A DNA stretch of 37,251 nucleotides from a virus: the IMG/VR virus record IMGVR_UViG_3300020051_001005, positions 1-37,251 of that record; one strand, given 5' to 3'. How positions within the stretch are numbered: the stretch's first letter is position 1; every line of letters begins with the position of its first letter. Of this stretch, positions 1 through 7,978 are shown one piece after another. Made by a program: the position numbers and the translations under genes. Below the pieces are notes generated by a model. It made no database searches. It was not told where the DNA came from and saw only the letters and a program-made list of their open reading frames with translations.

Positions 1-2
1 AT

Positions 3-512
3 TTTAATTTAAGTGATATATGTACAACATATGAATTAATTATACAGGGACCAGATTTAAGTTATAGAACAGTTTCATGTAATTGGGTTCCTATTGGTAG
101 TCCATTACCAATAGAATTATTAGAATTTAAGGGACAAGAAAAGGATGGAGTTAATGTTATATCATGGATAACAAGTTCTGAAAGAGATAATGATTATTTC
201 ACTTTAGAACGATCTAGAGACGCTATAAATTGGAAAGTGATAGATTATATAAAAGGTTCAGGAAATTCAACTACGGAGCTTAATTATGAGTATTTAGATA
301 ATAATTATGATAGTGATGTTTATAATTATTATAGATTAAAACAAACAGATTTTAATGGTGAATCTGAAATATTTGAAACTATAGCTATTTATAATAAATC
401 TAAAAAAATAATTAAAATATTAAATATTATGGGTGAATCTGTAAATATAAATACAAAAGGTTTAATATTTATTATTTATGAAGATGAAATAATAAAACAA
501 TATAATTTTTAA
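3..512 (+). CDS. C-terminal part of a type IX secretion-like protein (5' end outside window)
   Basis: The frame is open from the left edge, so the gene starts upstream of the window. The visible 169 residues contain a pattern typical of Bacteroidota secreted proteins: LLEFKGQEKDGVNVISW, then TSSERDNDYFTLERS, then YYRLKQTDFNGESE. It matches the fibronectin-like module (..L.W.T..E..ND.F.LERS...... YYRLKQ.DF.G) that precedes a T9SS type A sorting domain. The last 45 residues (ILNIMGESVNINTKGLIFII..) resemble a shortened sorting domain (V.N..G..V....G.Y.I). In hosts this module sends proteins through the type IX system. In a phage it could be a captured host module on a virion or secreted protein. 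The family pattern is recognised by eye; function is inference. Confidence 0.6.
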   Translation, partial: FNLSDICTTYELIIQGPDLSYRTVSCNWVPIGSPLPIELLEFKGQEKDGVNVISWITSSERDNDYFTLERSRDAINWKVIDYIKGSGNSTTELNYEYLDNNYDSDVYNYYRLKQTDFNGESEIFETIAIYNKSKKIIKILNIMGESVNINTKGLIFIIYEDEIIKQYNF

Positions 513-529
513 TTAATATAAATAATTCA

Positions 530-537
530 TATATTTG
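530..537 (+). promoter_or_regulatory. Host-type -7 promoter element TATATTTG
   Basis: Exact match to the Bacteroidota -7 consensus TAnnTTTG, 17 nt before the first gene of the LSE-repeat cluster. Start would fall near 541-545, giving a leader of about 10-14 nt. Confidence 0.5.
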
Positions 538-554
538 TAAAAAAAAAAATAAAA

Positions 555-1658
555 ATGAATTATTTAAAAATTATTTATTATACAATATTTTCTTATTTTA
601 TAAATTGGTATAATATTTCAGCAAACAATAAACTTTCTGAATCATTTATTAGAGAATTTCAACATAAAGTAAATTGGTATGAGATTTCAAAAAATCAAAA
701 ACTTTCTGAATCATTTATAAGAGAATTTCAAGATAAATTAGATTGGTATGAGATTTCAAAAAATCAAAAATTAAGTGAATCATTTATTAGAGAATTTAAA
801 AATAAATTAGATTGGTGGTTATGTATTTCTAAGTATCAAAAACTTTCTGAATCTTTTATTAGAGAATTTCAAGATAAAGTAAATTGGGATATTATTTTAG
901 AATATCAAAAACTTTCAGAAGAATTTATAAGAGAATTTAAAGATAAAGTATATTGGTCTTATATTTCAACTTATCAAAAATTAAGTGAATCTTTCATTAG
1001 AGAATTTAGTGATAAAGTAAATTGGTATTGGATTTCAGTATATCAAATCTTGTCTGAATCTTTTATAAGAGAATTTCAAGATAAATTAGATTGGTCTAGT
1101 ATTTCAGTGTATCAAAAATTAAGTGAATCTTTTATTAGAGAATTTAAAGATAAACTAAATTGGTCTAATATTTCTAAGTATCAAAAACTAAGTGAAGAAT
1201 TTATAAAAGAATTTCAATATAAAGTAAATTGGACTGGTATTTCACGTTACCAAATCTTATCTGAAGAATTTATAGAAGAATTTAGTGATAAATTATATTT
1301 AGCTGAAATTAGAGATAGTTGGAATTATGTTGATGAAGAATTTAAAAAGAAAGCAATTATAAAAAGTAAAATGTATGAGTGTCATGATGACTACTTTATA
1401 GCCTATAAAGGTATTAGAAGTAATAGATATTCAAAATATAACTTTCAATATAAATATTTTCCTAATGGAACATATAAGTGTCACGCTGACCATTCTAATA
1501 ATGAAAATTCTTTTGGTCTTTCAGTTTGGACAAAAAAAGAAGCAACTGATTATTGTGATGAATTAGTTGTAAAAGTAAAAGTCTTTTATAAAGATGTTGC
1601 TAGAATGGTTCACCATAATGGTAAAATCCGTTGTACAAAAATTAATATTCTAAATTAA
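555..1658 (+). CDS. LSE-repeat protein, copy 1 (10 repeats plus conserved C-terminal domain)
   Basis: A 367-residue protein. After a short N-terminus (LKIIYYTIFSYFINW) come about ten 23-residue repeats of the form QKLSESFIREFxDKVDWxxISxY, likely a helix-turn-helix solenoid. From about residue 250 begins a domain shared with the next two genes: EDSW, SKMYECHDDYFIAYKGIRS, CHADHSNNENSFGLSVWTK, and an end KIRCTKINILN. That domain resembles phage domains of the DUF7666 kind (AYKG... KvR...IL), which is tentative. One repeat has an extra residue (WWLCIS). It is first in a tandem family of four with 15-nt and 9-nt gaps, so probably co-transcribed from the TATATTTG element at 530. No catalytic motif is seen. 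Likely a protein-binding scaffold, function unknown. Confidence 0.8.
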   Translation: MNYLKIIYYTIFSYFINWYNISANNKLSESFIREFQHKVNWYEISKNQKLSESFIREFQDKLDWYEISKNQKLSESFIREFKNKLDWWLCISKYQKLSESFIREFQDKVNWDIILEYQKLSEEFIREFKDKVYWSYISTYQKLSESFIREFSDKVNWYWISVYQILSESFIREFQDKLDWSSISVYQKLSESFIREFKDKLNWSNISKYQKLSEEFIKEFQYKVNWTGISRYQILSEEFIEEFSDKLYLAEIRDSWNYVDEEFKKKAIIKSKMYECHDDYFIAYKGIRSNRYSKYNFQYKYFPNGTYKCHADHSNNENSFGLSVWTKKEATDYCDELVVKVKVFYKDVARMVHHNGKIRCTKINILN

Positions 1659-1673
1659 TTGTAAAAAAAAAAA

Positions 1674-2705
1674 ATGGAAAAGTTAAAAATTATTTATTAT
1701 AAATTATTTTCTTATTTTATAAATTGGTCTAGAATTTCATATAATCAAAAACTTTCTGAATCTTTTATTAGAGAATTTCAAGATAAAGTTGATTGGAATT
1801 GGATTTCAGAAAATAAAAAACTTTCTGAATCATTTATAAGAGAATTTCAAGATAAATTAGATTGGTATTGGATTTCATCATTTCAAAAATTAAGTGAAGA
1901 ATTTATTAGAGAATTTCAAGATAAATTAGATTGGTTATGTATTTCAAGGTATCAAAAACTAAGTGAATCTTTCATTAGAGAATTTCAAGATAAAGTTAAT
2001 TGGTCTGATATTTCATCTAATCAAAAACTTTCAGAAGAATTTATAAAAGAATTTAAAGATTATGTTGATTGGTCTTATATTTCGATTTATCAAAAACTTT
2101 CAGAATCTTTCATAAGAGAATTTAAAGATAAATTAGATTGGTCATGGATTTCAGTATATCAAATCTTGTCTGAATCTTTCATTAGTGAATTTAAAGATAA
2201 AGTAAATTGGTTTTGGATTTCTAAATATCAAAAACTAAGTGAAGATTTTATAGAAGAATTTAAAGATCATGTAATTTGGTCTTATATTTCAGAATTTCAA
2301 AATCTAAGTGAATCTTTCATTAGAGAATTTAAAGATAAATTAGATTTCAATTTTATAGAAGATAGTTGGTTGTATAAGGATGAATCATTTAAAAAGAAAG
2401 CAATTATAGAAAGTAAAATGTATGAATGTTATGATGACTATTTTATTGCTTTTAAAGGTATACGTTCAGATAGATATTCAAAATATAACTTTCAATATCA
2501 ATATCTAAAAGGAGAAACATATACTTGTCATGCTGACCATTCTAATGATGAAAATTCATTTGGATTAAGCGTTTGGACTAAACCTGAAGCAATTTATTAT
2601 TGTGATGAATTAGTAGTTAAAGTGAAAGTATTTTATAAAGATGTTGCAAGAATGGTACATAAAAATGGTAAAATCCGTTGTACAAAAATTAATATTCTAA
2701 ATTAA
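1674..2705 (+). CDS. LSE-repeat protein, copy 2 (9 repeats plus conserved C-terminal domain)
   Basis: A 343-residue paralogue of the preceding gene, starting 15 nt after its stop. The N-terminus (EKLKIIYYKLFSYFINW) matches copy 1 closely, followed by nine LSExFIxEFxDKxDW units and the same C-terminal domain (EDSW ... KMYECYDDYFIAFKGIRS ... CHADHSNDENSFGLSVWTK ... KIRCTKINILN). The last 39 nt, including the stop, are identical to copy 1, which points to recent duplication or gene conversion. Repeat number differs between copies, as expected from slippage or unequal recombination between 69-bp units. Function unknown; a repeat solenoid joined to a conserved domain suggests target recognition plus an effector or attachment module. 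Confidence 0.8.
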   Translation: MEKLKIIYYKLFSYFINWSRISYNQKLSESFIREFQDKVDWNWISENKKLSESFIREFQDKLDWYWISSFQKLSEEFIREFQDKLDWLCISRYQKLSESFIREFQDKVNWSDISSNQKLSEEFIKEFKDYVDWSYISIYQKLSESFIREFKDKLDWSWISVYQILSESFISEFKDKVNWFWISKYQKLSEDFIEEFKDHVIWSYISEFQNLSESFIREFKDKLDFNFIEDSWLYKDESFKKKAIIESKMYECYDDYFIAFKGIRSDRYSKYNFQYQYLKGETYTCHADHSNDENSFGLSVWTKPEAIYYCDELVVKVKVFYKDVARMVHKNGKIRCTKINILN

Positions 2706-2714
2706 AAATAAAAG

Positions 2715-3668
2715 ATGAGAACATTAGAACAAATAATTGAATTAGAAGGATTAAAAACAAATAGTAAGAATTTAAAACAATTCTTCTATGATAAATATAT
2801 TAGAAAAAATATAAAATATGATTTTCTAAAATATTATCCAGAATTAATCTCAATTTTCAAAAATTCTAAAAAATTAAATCTATCTAACATAGATTGGTAT
2901 AATATTTCTAAGTATCAAAAATTAAGTGAATCTTTCATTAAAGAATTTAAAGATCATGTAGATTGGTATAATATTTCATCTTATCAAAAATTGTCAGATG
3001 AATTTATAAGAGAATTTAAAGATAAAGTAGGTTGGTCTTGTATTTCATCTTATCAAAAATTAAGTGAATCTTTCATTAGAGAATTTCAATATAAAGTAAA
3101 TTGGTCTTTTATTTCACGTTACCAAAAACATTCAGAATCATTTATTAGAGAATTTAAAAATTATATAAATTGGTCTTATATTTCAGTGTATCAAAAATTA
3201 AGTGAATCTTTTATTATAGAATTTCAAGATAAAGTGGATTGGTCTTATATTTCAAAGTGTCAAAATCTAAGTAAAGAATTTCAAGAAGAATTTAAAGATA
3301 AATTAGGTTTCTATTCTATAGAAGATAGTTGGTATTATAAGGATGAATCATTTAAAAAGAATCGAATTATAGAAAGTAAAATGTATGAATGTCATGATGA
3401 CTACTTTATAGCCTATAAAGGAATTAGATCAGATCGATATAGTAATTATAACTTTCAATATCAATACTTAAAAGGTGAAACATATACTTGTCATGCTGAC
3501 CATTCTAATAATGAAAATTCATTTGGTCTTTCGGTTTGGACTAAAGAAATGGCAACAAGATACTGTGATGAACTAGTAGTTAAGGTAAAAGTATACTATA
3601 AAGATGTAGCTAGAATAGTACATGAAAATGGTAAAATTAGATGCACTAAAATTAATATTCTAAATTAA
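2715..3668 (+). CDS. LSE-repeat protein, copy 3 (6 repeats plus conserved C-terminal domain)
   Basis: A 317-residue paralogue, 9 nt downstream of copy 2. It has a different N-terminal domain of about 65 residues (RTLEQIIELEGLK..., FFYDKYIRKNIKYDFLKYYPE), shared with copy 4 rather than copies 1 and 2. Six 23-residue LSE repeats follow, then the full C-terminal domain (EDSWYYKDESFKK ... CHDDYFIAYKGIRS ... CHADHSNNENSFGLSVWTK ... KIRCTKINILN). Copy 3 is therefore a mosaic: head of one subtype, tail of the other. The amino-terminal switch suggests domain shuffling within the cluster. No enzymatic motif is visible. Confidence 0.8.
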   Translation: MRTLEQIIELEGLKTNSKNLKQFFYDKYIRKNIKYDFLKYYPELISIFKNSKKLNLSNIDWYNISKYQKLSESFIKEFKDHVDWYNISSYQKLSDEFIREFKDKVGWSCISSYQKLSESFIREFQYKVNWSFISRYQKHSESFIREFKNYINWSYISVYQKLSESFIIEFQDKVDWSYISKCQNLSKEFQEEFKDKLGFYSIEDSWYYKDESFKKNRIIESKMYECHDDYFIAYKGIRSDRYSNYNFQYQYLKGETYTCHADHSNNENSFGLSVWTKEMATRYCDELVVKVKVYYKDVARIVHENGKIRCTKINILN

Positions 3669-3693
3669 TTGTATTAAATCGAAAAATAATTTT

Positions 3694-3701
3694 TATATTT
3701 G
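3694..3701 (+). promoter_or_regulatory. Host-type -7 promoter element TATATTTG
   Basis: Exact TAnnTTTG match 16 nt before the fourth LSE-repeat gene, with an ATTG at 3668-3671 as possible -33 box. It would give copy 4 its own transcription start. Confidence 0.45.
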
Positions 3702-3717
3702 TAAAAACTAAAAATAT

Positions 3718-4398
3718 ATGTTAACATTAGAGGATATTATAGAAATAGAAAAATTAGATTGTGATACTATACATTATAATCAATTTTTTTATGATAAATA
3801 TATTAGAAATAAAATTGATTATTCATTTTTAAATAAATATCCAGAAATAGTTTTATTTTTTAAAACAGAAAAAAGAATTAAAAAACATAAATTGAATTGG
3901 TTAACAATTTCTACAGATAGAATATTGTCAGAAGAATTTATAGAAGAATATAAAGATAAAGTTGATTGGTATTATATTTCTAAGAATCAAATCTTATCTG
4001 AATCATTCATTAGAAAATTTCAAAATGAAGTTGATTGGAATTGGATTTCATCTTATCAAAAACTTTCAGAAGAATTCATTAGAGAATTTCAAGATAAAGT
4101 TGATTGGAATTGGATTTCAGTTTATCAAAAACTTTCAGAAGAATTTATCAGAGAATTTAAAGATAATGTTGAATGGACTAGTATTTCATCTAATCAAATC
4201 TTGTCTGAATCTTTCATAAGAGAATTTCAAGATCATCTGAGTTGGTCTTATATTTCTAAATTTCAAAAATTATCTGAATCATTTATAATAGAATTTCAAG
4301 ATAAAGTAAAATTGGAGTATATTTCTCAAAACCAATTTATGCCAGTTGACTTTATAAAAAAAATTAAATATAAAATAAATGGTAAAAATACAAAATAA
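3718..4398 (+). CDS. LSE-repeat protein, copy 4 (repeats only, no C-terminal domain)
   Basis: A 226-residue member of the LSE-repeat cluster. The N-terminal head (LTLEDIIEIEKLD..., FFYDKYIRNKIDYSFLNKYPE) matches copy 3. Six clear repeats and a degenerate seventh (FMPVDFIKKIKYK) follow, then the protein ends. The conserved 110-residue C-terminal domain of copies 1-3 is absent, so it is either a truncated paralogue or a repeat-only form. It has its own TATATTTG promoter element. A repeat-only version could compete with the full-length proteins for the same partner, which is inference. Confidence 0.75.
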   Translation: MLTLEDIIEIEKLDCDTIHYNQFFYDKYIRNKIDYSFLNKYPEIVLFFKTEKRIKKHKLNWLTISTDRILSEEFIEEYKDKVDWYYISKNQILSESFIRKFQNEVDWNWISSYQKLSEEFIREFQDKVDWNWISVYQKLSEEFIREFKDNVEWTSISSNQILSESFIREFQDHLSWSYISKFQKLSESFIIEFQDKVKLEYISQNQFMPVDFIKKIKYKINGKNTK

Positions 4399-4633
4399 AA
4401 AAAAGAAAAGTAATAAAATTAATAAAAATGATATATTAAATTATTTAAAAGTTACTATTGAAAATATAAAAAAATGTGATAGTGATGTACTAAAGCATCA
4501 AACATATTTAACAGCAAGACATAACATAATTAATATGTTTAAATATTCAATAGAATATATTACTAATTTAGAAGATTTTAAAGAAGATAAATGTATAACG
4601 TTTTTAGAAAATCAAATGAATTATTTTAAATAA
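4379..4633 (+). CDS. Small basic hypothetical protein
   Basis: An 84-residue ORF that overlaps the end of LSE copy 4 by 20 nt. The N-terminus is very lysine-rich (NKKKKSNKINK), followed by what looks like two or three amphipathic helices (DILNYLKVTIENIKKC, ARHNIINMFKYSIEYI). No recognised family. The start could lie a few codons further in. It is the last plus-strand gene before a convergent minus-strand gene, and no hairpin terminator is seen between them. Confidence 0.5.
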   Translation: MVKIQNKKKKSNKINKNDILNYLKVTIENIKKCDSDVLKHQTYLTARHNIINMFKYSIEYITNLEDFKEDKCITFLENQMNYFK

Positions 4634-4638
4634 TTTTA

Positions 4639-5019
4639 TTAATTATCGAAATATTCGTAATAATTTGTAAGAATATCATCAAAACTATATTTACATAATT
4701 CAATAACTTTATTCATCGTGTCTTCTGATAATGTATGATATGATTCTTTAATTTCATACCACATATTATCCATTTCAACAATAGATAATAATATATCATT
4801 ATCTTCATTTGGTGTAATATCTAATGGTTTAGATAAAATCATTTCATATATGTTTTTTAATTCTATACTAGTTTCATATCCATCAGAGAAAGATGAAATC
4901 ATATTATGAATATGCATATCTAATATTTTAATAAATTCTTCTTTATTTTTAGGTAATAATAAATCATTATCGATATTTTCATTTAAAAATTCTTTAAATT
5001 CATTTATAGTTGTTATCAT
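4639..5019 (-). CDS. Leader-bearing hypothetical protein (putative capsid-targeted)
   Basis: A 126-residue protein beginning MITTINEFKEFLNENIDND. This is the most complete form of the leader shared by eleven proteins here, with an LNE tripeptide at residues 13-15 matching the T4 gp21 cleavage consensus (I/L)xE. The body is acidic and probably helical (KEEFIKILDMHIHNMISSF, ESYHTLSEDTMNKVIELC) and matches no family I know. The candidate late promoter motif lies 24 nt upstream. Probably a late protein packaged with the DNA; cargo function unknown. Confidence 0.7.
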   Translation of the reverse strand: MITTINEFKEFLNENIDNDLLLPKNKEEFIKILDMHIHNMISSFSDGYETSIELKNIYEMILSKPLDITPNEDNDILLSIVEMDNMWYEIKESYHTLSEDTMNKVIELCKYSFDDILTNYYEYFDN

Positions 5020-5043
5020 TTTTAATATTTTAATATATTTTTA

Positions 5044-5056
5044 ATTATATATTAAA
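5044..5056 (-). promoter_or_regulatory. Candidate late promoter TTTAATATATAAT (minus strand)
   Basis: Perfect 13/13 copy of the motif recurring before leader-bearing and structural genes, 24 nt upstream of the minus-strand ATG at 5019. It lies back to back with a host-type element on the other strand. Confidence 0.5.
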
Positions 5057-5066
5057 ATATTTTTTG

Positions 5067-5074
5067 TATATTTG
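5067..5074 (+). promoter_or_regulatory. Host-type -7 element TATATTTG, probably giving a leaderless transcript
   Basis: The element ends only 4 nt before the ATG at 5079. A start about 5 nt after the element would put the first base of the mRNA at or next to the start codon. Confidence 0.5.
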
Positions 5075-5078
5075 TAAT

Positions 5079-5363
5079 ATGAAACATACTATAACAAATA
5101 TCGACACATATTCTATAAGATCTAAAAAATCAGATACAATTGTATTTAAATTAAATAGCGATGATTTTAACTCTGATAAAATTAGAAAAATAACTAACTA
5201 TATTAAAAGTTTAGGATATACTATTAAAAAAACTAGATCATATTCTAAAACTAAATTAATGTCATGGTGTAAATTTATTATTACAACAGAACAAAACAAT
5301 ATTTGTTGGTTTACAAATGATAAATTAGCATTAGATATTGTAAATAAAGCGTTATTAAACTAA
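5079..5363 (+). CDS. Small hypothetical protein
   Basis: A 94-residue protein (MKHTITNIDTYS...), basic in the middle (LGYTIKKTRSYSKTKLMSWCKF). I chose the ATG at 5079 because the TTG further upstream at 5064 overlaps the promoter element. Predicted alternating strands and helices, no known motif. The next gene, a nuclease, starts 2 nt after its stop, so the two are probably co-transcribed and perhaps co-functional. Confidence 0.6.
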   Translation: MKHTITNIDTYSIRSKKSDTIVFKLNSDDFNSDKIRKITNYIKSLGYTIKKTRSYSKTKLMSWCKFIITTEQNNICWFTNDKLALDIVNKALLN

Positions 5364-5364
5364 T

Positions 5365-5940
5365 ATGAATATAAAATTAGAACATATATTTATTAATCGT
5401 AGTCATGATTTAAAACAATTATTAAAAGATTGTTTTAAATTATCAACTTTTTGTTCAAGATTAGAAAAACAATCTTTATTATATCCAGATCGATATGATC
5501 CTGATAAATATAAAGGTGATGGTTTTGAATTATTTGTAGAAGCATTAATAAAATTATCACCAATAGATAATAGAATTGGAATAGCAAATTATCAAGTAGG
5601 TGATGAAACAAATGATAAAGGTATTGATGGTAGAGGACTAGGTATAGATGGTAAATTAGCTACTGTTCAAGTTAAATATAGATCAAATAATACGACATTA
5701 TTAACAGCAAATAAAGATCATTTATCAAATTTTGTTATGTCTTCTTTATTTGAAGGTGTTGATAAAGATTCAAATACAAATATGTTAATTATTACAACAG
5801 CCGAAAGTTTACACCACTTTACAGATAATGAAATGTTTTTAAACAAAGTTAGGTGTATCGGATATAAACAATTAAGAGAATTAGTCGATAATAATATAAA
5901 TTTCTGGAATAATTTTAGACAATTATTAAATGTACAATAA
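5365..5940 (+). CDS. PD-(D/E)XK (Mrr/restriction-type) endonuclease domain protein
   Basis: A 191-residue protein with a readable restriction-endonuclease fold. E55 lies in GDGFELFVEAL, D88 in NDKGIDGRG, and the QxK half-site is Q102-V-K104 in TVQVKYRSN. The order helix-E, GxD, QxK is that of Mrr-like and type ISP/III restriction nuclease domains, which need a divalent metal. The protein is only the nuclease domain. A superfamily 2 helicase lies 2.1 kb downstream and methyltransferase pieces follow, so together they look like a type I/ISP-like system split over several ORFs. Two unrelated genes now separate nuclease and helicase. Alternative: a stand-alone nuclease that degrades host DNA. Confidence 0.75.
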   Translation: MNIKLEHIFINRSHDLKQLLKDCFKLSTFCSRLEKQSLLYPDRYDPDKYKGDGFELFVEALIKLSPIDNRIGIANYQVGDETNDKGIDGRGLGIDGKLATVQVKYRSNNTTLLTANKDHLSNFVMSSLFEGVDKDSNTNMLIITTAESLHHFTDNEMFLNKVRCIGYKQLRELVDNNINFWNNFRQLLNVQ

Positions 5941-5972
5941 ATGTACATTATTTCATAAACAGAAATCATTTT

Positions 5973-5985
5973 ATTAATATATAAA
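5973..5985 (+). promoter_or_regulatory. Candidate late promoter (variant)
   Basis: ATTAATATATAAA matches the TTTAATATATAAT motif at 11 of 13 positions, 17 nt upstream of the terminase-like gene at 6003. Confidence 0.3.
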
Positions 5986-6002
5986 ATAAAAATGTACAAT
6001 TT

Positions 6003-6815
6003 ATGAAATATATTAATAAGGAATATGTAGAATCAATAGATTCAAAATATAATAGTGGTGAAGTAATATCACGAAGAAAATCAATTTATTATAAAGGAAA
6101 TCAATATACATTGAATGATAATGTATATTATGTATTAAACAATACAGAAAAAATTGAATGGGCTAAATGTTATAAAGATCCTATTTATTTTATAGAAAAA
6201 TATCTTAATATTAAATTAAGAAAATATCAAATTGAATGGATTAAATTATATAAAGAACAAAATATAATTTATAATGTTTCTAGACAAACTGGAATCAATT
6301 CTATATTATCAGCATTAAATTTACATTCTATGATATTTAATAATCAAAATATTATACTTATTCCATGTAAATATAATATTGGTGTTGAATTCATTAATTT
6401 AATTAAAAAATATTATATGTTATTACCATATTTTTTAAAACCAAATATAAAAACATGGAATAATAAATCTATTGAATTTACAAACAGTAAAATATGTGTA
6501 TTTAATAATGATACTAATTTAGTAGAATATGATATTTTAGAATATCATGATTTTGCATTTAATAGCAATTATCCTAAGTTTGAAGTAGACAATAATAAAT
6601 TAATTATTACATCAACACCAAATGGTAAAAATTATTTTTATGATCTGTATAAGAATAGTATATTACCAGAAGGACATCCAGATAAAAACAGTTTTAAATC
6701 TATTCAAACATATTGGTATGAAGTTGAAGGACGTGATGAACAATGGCGAATTAATGAAATAAAACGTTTAGGGAGTATTGATAAATTCAATAGAGAACAT
6801 AATTTAGAATTTTAA
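6003..6815 (+). CDS. Terminase large-subunit ATPase-domain paralogue, catalytically degenerate
   Basis: A 270-residue protein with the N-terminal architecture of T4 gp17-type large terminases. Landmarks: CYKDPIYFIEKYLNI (56-70), SRQTGINS (93-100), LPYFLKP (141-147), YHDFAF (181-186), STPNGKNYFYDLY (204-216), then GRDEQW and KFNREHNLEF at the end. Functional terminases read SRQxGKTT and DEFAF. Here Walker A has lost its lysine and hydroxyl residue (GIN in place of GKT), and Walker B DE has become HD. The C-terminal RNase H-like nuclease domain is missing altogether, with the ORF ending at the interdomain boundary. The frame is intact and has a promoter-like motif, so it may be a repurposed pseudoenzyme, for example a decoy or modulator of packaging, rather than debris. 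Confidence 0.7.
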   Translation: MKYINKEYVESIDSKYNSGEVISRRKSIYYKGNQYTLNDNVYYVLNNTEKIEWAKCYKDPIYFIEKYLNIKLRKYQIEWIKLYKEQNIIYNVSRQTGINSILSALNLHSMIFNNQNIILIPCKYNIGVEFINLIKKYYMLLPYFLKPNIKTWNNKSIEFTNSKICVFNNDTNLVEYDILEYHDFAFNSNYPKFEVDNNKLIITSTPNGKNYFYDLYKNSILPEGHPDKNSFKSIQTYWYEVEGRDEQWRINEIKRLGSIDKFNREHNLEF

Positions 6816-6835
6816 TAAAAAATATAAACATAATA

Positions 6836-7600
6836 ATGATAACAGAAATTAGTACATATAGATTAGTTAAAGATTTAATTCTTTTAGAAAATAAATTAAA
6901 TGAAGGATTAATAATGACTCATGATATACATGATAGTAAAAAAATTATTGAAAATTTTATTTCAGCTTATTTTTGGTATAATATAGAAATTGATATAAAT
7001 AAATTTAAAATATTGTTATCTGATGGAAAATTCAATACCAATTCATATTTAGAATTTTTAATATTAATAAATAATTTAGGATATTTTATATCAAATATAA
7101 AAGCAAAAAATAAAAATAATATTACAAATACAATTAATCCTAATGATTTTAAAAATAATTATTTGAATGATAAGTTTTTACAAAATATAATTGAATATAA
7201 TTTTGTTATAGAACCAAAATTTGATACAACACATAAATTAAAAACAAATATTTTATATCATGTAACAGAAACAAGATATTTATATAATATATTAAAAAAT
7301 TGGTTAGTTGCTAAATCAAAAAATACATTATCTGAATATCCAGAAAGAATATATTTTGTTTATAATATAGAAGACGCTAATACATATATAAAATCTAAAA
7401 AGTTTTATTATTTAATGAATCAAAAAAATGCTAAACAACCAATTAAATCAAATTTTAAAGAAATTAAATATGTTATTTTAAAAATAGAATTACCAGAAAA
7501 TAACAATTTAATATTGTATGAAGACCCTAATTTTGTTGGTAAAGGAATATATACATATGAAAATATTTCACCAAAATTTATAAATATAGAAAACAAATAA
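6836..7600 (+). CDS. Leader-bearing ADP-ribosyltransferase-like protein
   Basis: A 254-residue protein. It starts MITEISTYRLVKDLILLENK, a divergent form of the shared leader with an LLE site at residues 16-18. Residues 20-130 form an N-terminal domain also present in the genes at 7604 and 35168. Residues 139-254 look like an ADP-ribosyltransferase fold of the H-Y type (Tpt1/DarT-like): LYHVT with H142, a PERIYF with Y173, VILKIELPENN, and a closing GIYTYENISPKFI. ARTs of this fold move ADP-ribose from NAD+ to protein or nucleic acid. T4 Alt is an ART packaged in the virion and injected, so the combination here is suggestive. Substrate unknown. Confidence 0.6.
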   Translation: MITEISTYRLVKDLILLENKLNEGLIMTHDIHDSKKIIENFISAYFWYNIEIDINKFKILLSDGKFNTNSYLEFLILINNLGYFISNIKAKNKNNITNTINPNDFKNNYLNDKFLQNIIEYNFVIEPKFDTTHKLKTNILYHVTETRYLYNILKNWLVAKSKNTLSEYPERIYFVYNIEDANTYIKSKKFYYLMNQKNAKQPIKSNFKEIKYVILKIELPENNNLILYEDPNFVGKGIYTYENISPKFINIENK

Positions 7601-7603
7601 AAT

Positions 7604-7978
7604 ATGACAATATATAAATTAATTGAAAATTTAATTATTTTAGAAAATAAATTAAATAATAATTTAATAGAAAAACAAGATATAAATTTAACATTAGACG
7701 CTATAATTAACACATTAGATTTTAATGATTTTTGTAGGTGTGAAATAAAAGATAATAAAATATATACAACAATAGTAAATTATGATAATAATATAAATGT
7801 AGAAAAAATAATATATTTTCTATTATCTATAACAAATTTAGCATATTGTGTATCACACCTAACAATATATAATAAACGTAATAAACCATATACATTAGAC
7901 ATTGATATTTTTAAAAATAATTATTTATCGGATTATGAATTAGAAAAAATAAATAAATTTGATTTAATAATTGAATAA
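7604..7978 (+). CDS. Truncated paralogue of the ART-like protein (N-terminal domain only)
   Basis: A 124-residue protein starting 4 nt after the previous gene. It aligns with residues 8-126 of that gene (ENLIILENKLNNNLIEKQDI; IFKNNYLSDYELEKINKFDLIIE) and stops exactly where the paralogues continue into the ART domain. Just after its stop, 7977-7996 matches the 3' end of the preceding gene (7574-7593) at 19 of 20 bases. So the ART domain seems to have been deleted out of frame, leaving the tail of the old gene behind. It may still be a functional N-terminal-domain protein or be decaying. The initiating MTIYKLIENL lacks a good leader. Confidence 0.55.
   Translation: MTIYKLIENLIILENKLNNNLIEKQDINLTLDAIINTLDFNDFCRCEIKDNKIYTTIVNYDNNINVEKIIYFLLSITNLAYCVSHLTIYNKRNKPYTLDIDIFKNNYLSDYELEKINKFDLIIE

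Noticed and set aside
3962-4219. An 85-residue alternative-frame ORF inside LSE copy 4
   Set aside because: It is a frame shadow of the repeated sequence with no separate start signal.
555-4398. 69-bp repeats in the LSE cluster as a CRISPR array or intergenic satellite
   Set aside because: They are in frame, code for a consistent 23-residue unit and have no spacers.
5064-5078. TTG start at 5064 for the 94-residue protein
   Set aside because: Those codons coincide with the TATATTTG promoter element; the ATG at 5079 fits the spacing seen at other genes.
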